A stretch of DNA of 57,474 nucleotides from Gammaproteobacteria bacterium (lineage in GTDB: Bacteria > Pseudomonadota > Gammaproteobacteria > Steroidobacterales > Woeseiaceae): the NCBI GenBank assembly GCA_024639825.1, contig JAHEGH010000014.1, positions 1 through 57,474 on the forward strand. The letters run 5' to 3'. The stretch's first letter is position 1, and every line of letters starts with the position of its first letter. The position numbers and the translations under genes were made by a program. Under the pieces are notes generated by a model. The model worked only from the letters and a program-made list of their open reading frames with translations. It did not search any database and was not told the DNA's origin. This document shows, piece after piece, positions 1-8,399 of the stretch.

Positions 1-81
1 TCTTCAAGCGCTTTGTAACGCCCGCACGACGCTGACGCTGCGCATAATGTTTGCCATGAATACTATTGTGGACCCACACTA

Positions 82-1911
82 GTGAACATGGCCAGCGAAC
101 AGGAATCCACCGCCCCGTTCTTCACCCGCTTCCTGGGAGTGTTCGTCTACAGTCGCCGCGCGCTGGAACTCGTCTGGACAACGAGTCGTGGCCTCACGAT
201 TGCGCTCGCCGTGCTAACGCTGATCGCCGGCGTGCTGCCCGCCGTGATTGCGTACATTGGACAATTAATCGTCGACGGCGTCGTCGCGGCGATGGCGGCA
301 ACGAATCCCGATACGTCCCACGTGCTGTGGCTGATCGTTCTCGAAGCGCTCGTTGTCATTGCGGTTGCCGCCAGCCAACGTGGTTTGTCCGTGAGCCAGT
401 CGTTATTGCGCGCCCTGCTTGGCCAGCGCGTCAATGTCATGATTCTGGAAAAGGCGCTGACGCTGCAGCTCGCGAACTTCGAAGACTCGGAGTTTTACGA
501 CAAGCTGACGCAAGCTCGGCGCGAAGCCTCAAGCCGCCCGCTCAGTCTTGTGAACCGAACGTTTGGCTTGGTGCAAAACGCAATTTCTCTCACCAGTTAC
601 GCCGTGCTGCTGTACGCGTTCTCGCCGTGGGCCGTTGTGATCCTGATCGGTGCCGGCCTGCCCTCGTTTTTTGCCGAGGCCAAGTTCTCCGGTGATGCGT
701 TTCGCCTGTTTCGTTGGCGCTCGCCGGAAACACGCATGCAAATATACCTGGAAACCGTCATCGCTCGCGAGGACAGCGTCAAAGAGGTCAAGTTATTCGG
801 GCTCGGCCCACGACTCCTGCAACGCTATCGCGACATCTTTAAGAAACTGTTCGTGGAAGACCGTCGCCTCACCCTGCGCCGCGATGGCTGGGGTTTCGTG
901 CTGGGACTGTTATCGACCAGTGCGTTTTATGGCGCCTATGCGTGGATCGTCATAACGACCATCGATGGTGGCATCACGCTGGGCGCAATGACGATGTACC
1001 TGGTGTTATTCCGCCAGGGCCAAAGTGCAGTGGCTGCCAGTTTGACGGCCATCAGCGGCATGTACGAAGACAATCTGTATCTGTCGAACCTGTACGAATA
1101 CCTCGAACAGGACGTACCCACGCCCGGCGGCGAGGCAAAACACGGACCCGAACCCGACCGCGGCCTTGAGTTTGAGCACGTCTCGTTTGCCTATCCGGGT
1201 TCGGCCGGCAAGGCACTCACCGACGTGAGTTTCCAGATCCGTCCCGGCGAAAGCCTGGCGCTGGTTGGTGAGAACGGATCCGGCAAGACAACGTTGATCA
1301 AACTCCTCACACGCCTGTACGACCCGACCGAGGGCAACATCCTGCTCGACGGACTGGACCTGCAGGACTGGGACGTCGAAGCATTGCGACAACGCATTGG
1401 CGTTATTTTCCAGGACTTCGGTCGTTACCAGTTCTCGGTCGGCGAAAACATCGGTGCCGGCGATGTCCGCCACATTGGTGACGCCGATCGTTGGGCGGCA
1501 GCCGCCAAGACTGGCATGGCCGCCCCGTTCATTGAGGACATGCCCGAGGGCTACGACACGCAGCTCGGTCGCTGGTTTAAGGACGGTCGCGAGTTATCAG
1601 GAGGGCAATGGCAGAAGATTGCGCTCTCACGCGCTTTCATGCGCAGTGACGCGGATATATTAGTGCTCGACGAGCCAACCGCCGCCATGGATGCCGCATC
1701 AGAGGCTGCGATATTCGACCACTTTCAATCACAAAGCGACACCAAGATGACGATTCTCATCTCGCACCGCTTCTCAACGGTACGCGCAGCAGATCGAATC
1801 ATTGTCATCCACGACGGCAAGATCCTGGAACAGGGAAACCACGAAAGCTTGCTTGCCGAGAATGGGCAGTATGCGAGTTTGTTCAGGCTGCAGGCAAAGG
1901 GTTATCAGTAA
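82..1911 (+). CDS. ABC transporter, fused permease and ATPase
   Basis: A single-chain half-transporter of the ABC exporter type (609 aa) that should dimerise in the inner membrane and use ATP to move an unidentified, probably hydrophobic or peptide-like, substrate outward. The N-terminal ~340 residues hold the hydrophobic membrane domain, with clear spans near 38-60, 82-97, 170-195 and 270-295. The ATPase follows: Walker A GENGSGKT at 396-403, Q-loop in IFQDFG near 442-447, signature LSGGQ at 505-509, Walker B ILVLDE at 526-531 and H-loop histidine near 562. The first start is GTG at 82; an in-frame ATG lies at 88 and cannot be excluded. The gene stands alone in its direction and no neighbour hints at the substrate. 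The family assignment is firm, the substrate unknown. Confidence 0.93.
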   Translation: MNMASEQESTAPFFTRFLGVFVYSRRALELVWTTSRGLTIALAVLTLIAGVLPAVIAYIGQLIVDGVVAAMAATNPDTSHVLWLIVLEALVVIAVAASQRGLSVSQSLLRALLGQRVNVMILEKALTLQLANFEDSEFYDKLTQARREASSRPLSLVNRTFGLVQNAISLTSYAVLLYAFSPWAVVILIGAGLPSFFAEAKFSGDAFRLFRWRSPETRMQIYLETVIAREDSVKEVKLFGLGPRLLQRYRDIFKKLFVEDRRLTLRRDGWGFVLGLLSTSAFYGAYAWIVITTIDGGITLGAMTMYLVLFRQGQSAVAASLTAISGMYEDNLYLSNLYEYLEQDVPTPGGEAKHGPEPDRGLEFEHVSFAYPGSAGKALTDVSFQIRPGESLALVGENGSGKTTLIKLLTRLYDPTEGNILLDGLDLQDWDVEALRQRIGVIFQDFGRYQFSVGENIGAGDVRHIGDADRWAAAAKTGMAAPFIEDMPEGYDTQLGRWFKDGRELSGGQWQKIALSRAFMRSDADILVLDEPTAAMDAASEAAIFDHFQSQSDTKMTILISHRFSTVRAADRIIVIHDGKILEQGNHESLLAENGQYASLFRLQAKGYQ

Positions 1912-1992
1912 CTGCAGAAGAGGCCCCGCCTGCGTCTGTTAGCATTACAATCCAGATTCCGTCACGCTGACAAACGCTCTGCGCCCACTTGC

Positions 1993-3201
1993 ATGTCCAG
2001 GAAAAAAAACAAAGACCAGCCAGTAGAAGTTCATCTCAGGATTGATGGTCTCGACGTTACTGCCGCGCCGCGCAAGCACAGCGCTGATTTCGATCAGCTT
2101 CTTGAGCGCAATGGTGCGCACTCGTTTGTGTTCATCCCGTTGGCGCAATTCAAAGGCAAGAAGCGGCACAAGCAACCCAGGTCGCTGACCTTCGCTCGCA
2201 GGAAAAAGAAAAAGCTCCCTGAAGGAAAATGGTTCGACGGTGAACTCCGCAATGTGAAAGACGGCGAGACCGTACCCGGCGTCCTGGGATTCGATATTCG
2301 GCGCCGCGATGCTCGCGAGATTGCAGAGAAAGTGGGTATCAAACAATTCGTGTGGGGCGCGCACGGCGCGCCGGTAGAAGAACATTTCACCAAGATCTTT
2401 AAGGATGACGACGCCTATTCATGGAACTCAGCACGTCGCCGGGCGCTGGGTGGCCTGAAGGACATCGCTGTTACTGCCGCCGATATCCGGCAGCTACCAC
2501 GAGCGGTAGAGGAGTCGCAGACGACCATAGAGCGCTTCAGGCAGCTGGTCTACCTGGTCATCGGCCTTGCGATTGCGGCCGGCTCTTTGCAGCTAGCGCT
2601 GCACGGAACGGAAAACTGGTTTACAAGCGTCACGCGGATTGTGTTCTATCCGTCTATCGTGCCTGCGGTACTTGTGGGCGTGTATCTGCGCACGCTAATG
2701 AAAAAAGCTGAAGCGCAAAACCGCGACTTCACCGCTGCCGAGGGTGAGGAAAACTGGACGCTGGTGGCACCACACCTGCTCGCGCTTTGGGCGCTGTGTT
2801 ACATGGCGGTGTTAATTTTGACGTGGCTGCAGGCCGTGCCCAGTGCTGACCTGCCCTTTCTCGGTCGTACCAGCGGTGTATCAACATCCTTCATTGTCTG
2901 TGTCTGGATGCTGCTGCCGATCGCACACTCGCGTGGGGTTGACTCCCTCCTTTCCTCGGCACTCGAATCCGGTATCACCGCGCTTGTCTCGATACTCACG
3001 ATCCGGATATCGCTTTACCTAACCAACCTGGCTACCGATGCACTCTGGAGCGTGGCAGCGTCGCTCCTGCCGTTCAGTATTCCCGAAACCCTGCAACAGC
3101 TAATCAACGGCATCATCAACTTTGGTGCCAAGGTGTTTTTCCTCGCCGTGCTGCTGGGGTACGCCTGGTCAAGGACACGTCAGCAGTTTATGCGCCTGTG
3201 A
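1993..3201 (+). CDS. Membrane protein with soluble N-terminal domain, unknown function
   Basis: A 402-residue protein of unknown function. The first ~175 residues are soluble and rich in basic residues, with runs such as KKKKLPEGKWF. A stretch ending in LGFDIRRRD...KQFVWGAHGAP recalls DUF3293-type domains, but I only suggest this. A hydrophobic C-terminal half follows, with spans near 185-205, 215-235, 255-275, 288-312, 325-350 and 370-392. No catalytic motif is evident. The ATG at 1993 has no good Shine-Dalgarno. A TACAAT box sits about 43 bases upstream, which would fit its own promoter. It runs tail-to-tail with the isomerase gene that follows. Confidence 0.8.
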   Translation: MSRKKNKDQPVEVHLRIDGLDVTAAPRKHSADFDQLLERNGAHSFVFIPLAQFKGKKRHKQPRSLTFARRKKKKLPEGKWFDGELRNVKDGETVPGVLGFDIRRRDAREIAEKVGIKQFVWGAHGAPVEEHFTKIFKDDDAYSWNSARRRALGGLKDIAVTAADIRQLPRAVEESQTTIERFRQLVYLVIGLAIAAGSLQLALHGTENWFTSVTRIVFYPSIVPAVLVGVYLRTLMKKAEAQNRDFTAAEGEENWTLVAPHLLALWALCYMAVLILTWLQAVPSADLPFLGRTSGVSTSFIVCVWMLLPIAHSRGVDSLLSSALESGITALVSILTIRISLYLTNLATDALWSVAASLLPFSIPETLQQLINGIINFGAKVFFLAVLLGYAWSRTRQQFMRL

Positions 3202-3237
3202 GCCGTTGCGGGGTTTCGTCAGCGGGAAATACCGTTC

Positions 3238-4074
3238 CTAAATTTCGACTACCGATCCGCTCACAATAATTCCACCGGTTTCCGGCACGTGCACATTCAG
3301 CAGGCTGGGCCGGCCCATCGTCTCGCCCTGCCGTATCTCGATATGTGCCGGCGCAGCGACCAGGCCTGCGTCGCGCAGGTACCCACCGAATGCCGCGGCC
3401 GCGGCGCCCGTTGCCGGATCCTCAACCACACCGCCAACAGGAAAGGGATTTCTCGAGTGAAACAACACATCGGATTCATGCCACACAAGCTGCAGTGTTG
3501 TCAGGTCTTCACGGAGCATTAGGGCTTTCAGCTTCTCGAAATCATAGTCAAGATGGGCGAGACGCTTCGCGGAGACAACCGCAATGACAAGATGCCATGC
3601 ACCTGCGTAGGCAATAGCCGGCGGAATCGCAGAATCCAGCTCGTCTTTCCTCCAGCCCAAAGCCGACAGGGCTTCTTCAAGGAGTTCGTCCGGTGCAGAT
3701 TTGTGTTTTGTTTCCACAGACGTCAGCGAGACCTCGGTGCGCTGGCCGCTCGACCGAACAGTCACCGGCACGATGCCGACGGTGGTACTCAGCGCATAAG
3801 TGGTCTCTGCCGTGGCCGTTCCCATCACTGCGCCAGCCGCTATCGTCGCATGGCCGCAGAAGGGTACCTCCCGCTCCGGGCTGAAATAGCGAACGGCGCG
3901 TGAGGTGCCCCGTTCCGGTGCGACAAAGGCCGTTTCCGAATAGCCAACCTCTGCCGCAATTTGCTGCATTGTGGCTTCGTCAGGCAGGGCTTTACCAATC
4001 CAGACGCCAGCCGGGTTCCCACCGCCGGGCTTTTCGGCAAAGGCTGCAAGCCGGTACAGGGTTCCCTTGTTCAT
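3238..4074 (-). CDS. PhzF family isomerase-like protein
   Basis: A 278-residue member of the PhzF/diaminopimelate-epimerase-like fold, which in characterised cases isomerises dihydrohydroxyanthranilate-type substrates in the cytoplasm. Visible family marks are the N-terminal AFAEKPGGGNPAGV, the SETAFV motif with the likely catalytic Glu47, PFCGHATIA, and VEDPATGAAAAAFGGYL in the second lobe. No phenazine genes are nearby, so a role in phenazine synthesis is not supported and the substrate is unknown. The ATG at 4074 is chosen because AAGGGA lies six bases upstream; an in-frame TTG at 4092 has no such support. The gene is divergent from the ATP-grasp gene at 4206, so the 130 bases between them should hold both promoters. 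Confidence 0.9.
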   Translation of the reverse strand: MNKGTLYRLAAFAEKPGGGNPAGVWIGKALPDEATMQQIAAEVGYSETAFVAPERGTSRAVRYFSPEREVPFCGHATIAAGAVMGTATAETTYALSTTVGIVPVTVRSSGQRTEVSLTSVETKHKSAPDELLEEALSALGWRKDELDSAIPPAIAYAGAWHLVIAVVSAKRLAHLDYDFEKLKALMLREDLTTLQLVWHESDVLFHSRNPFPVGGVVEDPATGAAAAAFGGYLRDAGLVAAPAHIEIRQGETMGRPSLLNVHVPETGGIIVSGSVVEI

Positions 4075-4205
4075 GTCATATCCCTTCGTCAAACCGCCTC
4101 TCGGCAGATTCTATTCCACGCCTGTTGCCTGATGCCCGGATAGGGACCAGAATGCGCGAGATGCAAGCGGTCTGCTACACCGCAAAATATTGAGGAGTGA
4201 CCCCA

Positions 4206-5498
4206 ATGACTGATCGCCCGCGACGCTTCCTGTTCGTTTCTCTGGACGCGCTGATAACCGATATCGCGTGGCAGGTGAGCCGTGCCGGCAATGACGTTCG
4301 CTACTATATCCATCAGGAGTCGGAACGCCAGATTGGCGACGGTTTTGTACCGAAAGTCGATAGCTGGGAGGATCATGTCGATTGGGCGGATGTCATCGTG
4401 TTCGACGACGTACTCGGTCAGGGCGAGAAGGCCGCTGCGCTGCGCGAGGCCGGCAAGCTTGTCGTGGGCGGCACTGCATACAGCGACCGGCTCGAAGATG
4501 ACCGCACGTTCGGCCAGCATGAATTGCGCAAGCATGGTATATCCATTATTCCTTTCGAGGAGTTCACGAGCTTCGACTCGGCAATCGAGTACGTTCGCGC
4601 GCACCCGTCTCCGTACGTCATTAAGCCTAGCGGGGAAGCGCAAAACATCAAGCGGCTGCTGTTCGTCGGCCAGGAAGACGACGGCGTCGACGTCATTCAC
4701 GTGCTGCAGTCCTACAAGGCGGCGTATGCCGACACCGTAAAGGTGTTCCAGCTGCAAAGGCGTGTCCGCGGCGTTGAGGTCGCCGTGGGTGCCTTCTTCA
4801 ACGGCTCCGATTTCATGATGCCGATCAATATCAATTTCGAGCATAAGCCGCTGTTCCCGGGGAACATCGGGCCGGCGACGGGCGAAATGGGTACGTGTAT
4901 GTACTGGAGCGGCCCGAACAAGCTGTTTACGGCGACGCTGGCCAAACTGCGCGATCGACTCGCCGAGGAACGCTACGTCGGCTACATGGATGTCAACTGC
5001 ATCGTGAATGGCCAGGGCATCTACCCGCTCGAGTTCACGGCACGCTTCGGCTACCCGACCATCGCCATCCAGAGCGACAGCATCAAGATGCCGATTGGCG
5101 ACTTTCTTTACGGCATGGCCAAAGGCGACCTCACCAACTTCAAGACCCAGTCGGGATTCCAGGTGGGGTTGCGCATCGTCGTACCGCCGTTCCCTTACAA
5201 CGACCCCAAGGTGTTTGAATCCAATTCGAAGGACCGGGTGATTATTTTCCGCAAGCCCATATCCGGTGGTATTCACATCGAGGACGTGCGCGAGGTCAAC
5301 GGAGAATGGCTGATAACAGGCAACTCGGGCGTGGTCCTGATTGTGACCGGCGCCGGCATCAGCGTCCGCCAGGCACAGGCGCAGGCCTACCAGCGTGTGA
5401 AAAATATTTTGATCCCGAACATGTACTACCGCACCGACATCGGCGACCGCTGGTACGAAGACCACGACAAGCTGCACACGTGGGGCTACCTGCGCTAG
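4206..5498 (+). CDS. PurD-like ATP-grasp ligase
   Basis: A 430-residue cytoplasmic ligase resembling phosphoribosylamine-glycine ligase (GARS). The N-terminal domain (to ~95) is Rossmann-like. The ATP-grasp part has YVIKPSGEAQNIKRLLF near 137-153, VEVAVGAFFNG near 195-205, GPATGEMGT near 222-230 and the metal-binding PLEFTARFGYP near 277-287, equivalent to the NARFGDPE motif of PurD. The usual PurD N-terminal signature is absent and the body diverges, so it is probably a paralogue joining another amine and carboxylate rather than the housekeeping enzyme. The ATG at 4206 has GAGG ten bases upstream; the in-frame GTG at 4197 is too close to that site. Only five bases separate it from the acyltransferase gene, so the pair should be co-transcribed. 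Confidence 0.85.
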   Translation: MTDRPRRFLFVSLDALITDIAWQVSRAGNDVRYYIHQESERQIGDGFVPKVDSWEDHVDWADVIVFDDVLGQGEKAAALREAGKLVVGGTAYSDRLEDDRTFGQHELRKHGISIIPFEEFTSFDSAIEYVRAHPSPYVIKPSGEAQNIKRLLFVGQEDDGVDVIHVLQSYKAAYADTVKVFQLQRRVRGVEVAVGAFFNGSDFMMPININFEHKPLFPGNIGPATGEMGTCMYWSGPNKLFTATLAKLRDRLAEERYVGYMDVNCIVNGQGIYPLEFTARFGYPTIAIQSDSIKMPIGDFLYGMAKGDLTNFKTQSGFQVGLRIVVPPFPYNDPKVFESNSKDRVIIFRKPISGGIHIEDVREVNGEWLITGNSGVVLIVTGAGISVRQAQAQAYQRVKNILIPNMYYRTDIGDRWYEDHDKLHTWGYLR

Positions 5499-5503
5499 GC
5501 ATA

Positions 5504-6439
5504 ATGGCCATACGCACTGAAAAAGATCTTCAGGAATGCCGGAACCTTTGGGAAAAGTTTTCGCCCGGACAGGATGCCTGGGATCACTGGGACCTGATGT
5601 TCGCCTTTCACGACGAGAACAAACATCGCCTGCACTTCCTGGTCCATGAGTCCAGCGACGGGTCTCCCGATGGCCTGGTGCCGCTCGTGTACGACACGAC
5701 GGAGAACCGCTACATGCTGATGGCGGGCAGCTATCCGGATGGCCGGATACTGTGGCTGCAGTACCAGGATTTTCCCGAAGTATTCGAGCAGCTTCCGGAG
5801 CCAACAGTCATGTTCGATCTCAAGCAAAGCTGGGTCGACGGCCTGCTGCAGGCCTGCCCGCAATATGCGCCTAATTTCAGCGAGCCGGAACTGCGTTACT
5901 TCCTGGTGCCGGCAGAGATCCAGTTCGACTTCCACAAGCACCTCGACACGTTTCCAGCCGAGAAAAGGCAGAAGTTTCTATACGACCTGAGAAAAATCCG
6001 TAGCCGCGAGCCGGTGCTGCGCTGGAGCGACGACAACGAGGCCAATTTGTTCATCGAGCTGGTAAACCGCAATTTCGGTGCGGCCTCGGACTACGCCAGT
6101 GACGACAACGCGAATGAAGTTCGCCGCGTGATCGAAGAGCTGCAACGTAGCGGTCGTCTCAAGACCCTGACGATCGAGATTGACGGAACCAGGGAGGCCG
6201 TTTCTCTGTCCCTGCTGCACGGCAACAAGATGGTCGCGTTATATGCGGCCAGCAACAATGACTACAGCAATCTCGGCAAACTACTCAATGTCGAGGCCAT
6301 TCAGGAAGCCTGTCGACTGCGCGTCGATGAAATCAGCTACATGACCGGTATGCGGTGGAAAGCCGATTGGAAAATGAAAAGCGAGCCCTGCCTTACCCTG
6401 CGCAAGCCGCCGGCACCGTGGCCTGTTGCACCAGGCTAG
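5504..6439 (+). CDS. GNAT/BioF2-like acyltransferase
   Basis: A 311-residue cytoplasmic protein. The C-terminal half (about 150-300) looks like the BioF2/FemAB-type GNAT domain: a basic YDLRKIRSR segment, then a fold ending in ALYAASNNDYSNLGKLLNVE, where an acyl donor or CoA loop is expected. It would transfer an acyl or aminoacyl group to an amine. The N-terminal part, rich in Trp and Asp, has no motif I recognise. The ATG at 5504 lies just past the ligase stop; the reading frame is open further upstream, but that region is already coding for the ligase. The tight spacing suggests that ligase and transferase act on the same small molecule, which is inference. Function and substrate are unknown. 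Confidence 0.8.
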   Translation: MAIRTEKDLQECRNLWEKFSPGQDAWDHWDLMFAFHDENKHRLHFLVHESSDGSPDGLVPLVYDTTENRYMLMAGSYPDGRILWLQYQDFPEVFEQLPEPTVMFDLKQSWVDGLLQACPQYAPNFSEPELRYFLVPAEIQFDFHKHLDTFPAEKRQKFLYDLRKIRSREPVLRWSDDNEANLFIELVNRNFGAASDYASDDNANEVRRVIEELQRSGRLKTLTIEIDGTREAVSLSLLHGNKMVALYAASNNDYSNLGKLLNVEAIQEACRLRVDEISYMTGMRWKADWKMKSEPCLTLRKPPAPWPVAPG

Positions 6440-6525
6440 CTAATGATTGAGCCAACGATACTAAAGTGTAAGTCAGTCATTTTTGGTATTGTTTCCGCCT
6501 ATTTACGATCAGGTTAAGGATTCAG

Positions 6526-8397
6526 ATGCGGGGGTTCATTGAAGAACTTCGCTATCGCAATGTGTTTCGCGTTGCGATTGCGTACATCGTTGCAGGCTGG
6601 TTAATAGCCCAGGCCACAGACCTGGCTGCCGACGCGTTCGATGCGCCGGATTGGGTGATGAAGATGCTGATCGTCGTATTGCTGATCGGCCTGCCGGTTG
6701 CCTTGTTTCTCGCCTGGGCTTACGAGCTCACCCCGGACGGTGTCAAGCGGGCAAAAGACCTGCCGGAGGACATGCCCAAGGACCCCCGTGCAAGCTCACA
6801 ATTAAATCGGGCCACGCTGGTTGCCCTGGTCATCGCGGTTGCGTGGCTGGGCTGGGACAAGCTGCAGCAACCCACCGCCGAGCCCATCCCTGAGACTCCC
6901 GTTGAGGCTGCGGTTGACACTGCGATTGAGACGACCGCCGAGGTCGCCGCCGAGACCAAGAAGAAGTCCATCGCCGTTCTGCCGTTCGTCAACATGTCCT
7001 CGGATGCAGAGCAGGCGTGGTTTTCTGACGGCCTGACCGAAGAAATCCTGAATGCCCTCGCGCGTACCCCGGACCTGCTCGTCGCCGCACGCACATCGTC
7101 CTTCAAGTACAAGGCCTCGCACGAGGATATCCCGACGATCGCCCGCGAGCTCGGTGTCGCACACGTCCTCGAAGGTTCGGTGCGGTCGGCAAGAGATCGG
7201 CTGCGGGTCACCGCGCAGCTGATTCGCGCAAGTGACGGTTTTCATCTCTGGTCACAAACCTATGACCGGCAGCCCGAGGACGTGATCGCGATCCAGGAGG
7301 ACATTGCGCTCGAGATTGCGACGGCGCTGGAAACGGCGATGGACCCCGAAGCGCTGGCAAGAATGGTCTCATCCGGCACCAATTCGGTGCCCGCCTTCAA
7401 CGCCTACCTCGAAGGACTGGCGATCGACTCCAGCTCGCTGTCGACCGGCGACACCTATTCGTTCCTGCGCGCCCGTGACGCCTACAAGCGAGCCGTTGAA
7501 CTGGATCCGGAGTTTTCGTTCGCCTACTGGGAGCTTGCCAAGTTCTGGGAGGTGCAGCTGCGAACGGCCAACATCGTCGCGGGCATCGTCGAGTTACCAC
7601 GCGAGCAAATGCTGGCAGAGTTTGACGACGCCATTGAAAAAGCGATCCGCTTCGAACGCGACCCAATCAACCAGGCCCGCGTACGTATCTTGCAGGCCAT
7701 GCAGGACCTGCAGCCAGCAGAGGCCTTGCGACTGAATACCGAGTACCTGCGTGAACGACCTAACGATCAGCAAGCGCAAGCTTACCAGCTCTCGTTGCTC
7801 ACCGATCTGGGCGCTATTGATGAACTGCGCGCGGCCATCGAGGAGTTCGAACGAAGAGACGGCTACGATCTTCTCGTCAATAACAACTCCATAACGAACT
7901 CGATGCTTACCGGCGACAAAGAGTTTGTCCGCCTGTTTGTGCAGGGTGCGCTGAGAAGAATGCCCGATCGCCCATTCATCCAGTACCAGTCGCACCGCTC
8001 CCTGCTATTTGCCGGCGATATCGACGGGGCCGCTGCGCTGATACCGGCCATAGAGGCCAGCGACCTGCCGGAAACTACTCGAACAATCATCCTGCTGCGC
8101 CAGGCCTGTGCCGAGGGTAAGCTCGCCGAAGCACGGCGGATTTTTGAGGAGTTCGACGCAAAATTCTCAGATGACTTGTCAATGGCGTGGATCAGTCACA
8201 AGATCATGGGGCTGGATGATGAGGCCCATGCGATGCTCGCGCCGCTCGATGAGAACCGGGAATTCGATGCGCTGTTCGATTTCGTGTCCTATCACTATTT
8301 CGATGCCAGGAAATACCCGAACCTGGTCGAACTGATCAGGTCCCAGGGCGTTGAGCCGCGCGAGCCACTGGAAATGCCCTATCGCTGCAAGACCTGA
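6526..8397 (+). CDS. Membrane-anchored TolB-like/TPR protein (paralogue 1)
   Basis: A 623-residue protein with the layout seen in many gammaproteobacterial proteins often mislabelled as adenylate cyclases. The N-terminus carries FIEELRYRNVFRVAIAYI, then membrane spans near 15-30, 45-65 and 92-108. A TolB/FlgO-like domain starts at KKKSIAVLPFVNMSSD near 146 and runs through VLEGSVRSARDRLRVTAQLI to LWSQTYDRQPEDV. TPR-like helices fill the rest, about 300-600. No nucleotide-cyclase or DNA-binding domain is present. It probably works as an inner-membrane scaffold with its C-terminal region outside the membrane. AAGGA six bases before the ATG supports this start. Two paralogues lie at 50278 and 52118. 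The precise role is unknown. Confidence 0.85.
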   Translation: MRGFIEELRYRNVFRVAIAYIVAGWLIAQATDLAADAFDAPDWVMKMLIVVLLIGLPVALFLAWAYELTPDGVKRAKDLPEDMPKDPRASSQLNRATLVALVIAVAWLGWDKLQQPTAEPIPETPVEAAVDTAIETTAEVAAETKKKSIAVLPFVNMSSDAEQAWFSDGLTEEILNALARTPDLLVAARTSSFKYKASHEDIPTIARELGVAHVLEGSVRSARDRLRVTAQLIRASDGFHLWSQTYDRQPEDVIAIQEDIALEIATALETAMDPEALARMVSSGTNSVPAFNAYLEGLAIDSSSLSTGDTYSFLRARDAYKRAVELDPEFSFAYWELAKFWEVQLRTANIVAGIVELPREQMLAEFDDAIEKAIRFERDPINQARVRILQAMQDLQPAEALRLNTEYLRERPNDQQAQAYQLSLLTDLGAIDELRAAIEEFERRDGYDLLVNNNSITNSMLTGDKEFVRLFVQGALRRMPDRPFIQYQSHRSLLFAGDIDGAAALIPAIEASDLPETTRTIILLRQACAEGKLAEARRIFEEFDAKFSDDLSMAWISHKIMGLDDEAHAMLAPLDENREFDALFDFVSYHYFDARKYPNLVELIRSQGVEPREPLEMPYRCKT

Positions 8398-8399
8398 AC

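Noticed and set aside
4089-5804. Long reverse-strand open frame opposite the ATP-grasp gene
   Set aside because: The forward frame carries ATP-grasp motifs and a Shine-Dalgarno; the reverse frame has none and its openness follows from GC-rich codon usage.
6526-8397. TolB/TPR proteins as adenylate cyclases
   Set aside because: No cyclase catalytic domain is present; the label is a frequent database misannotation of this architecture.
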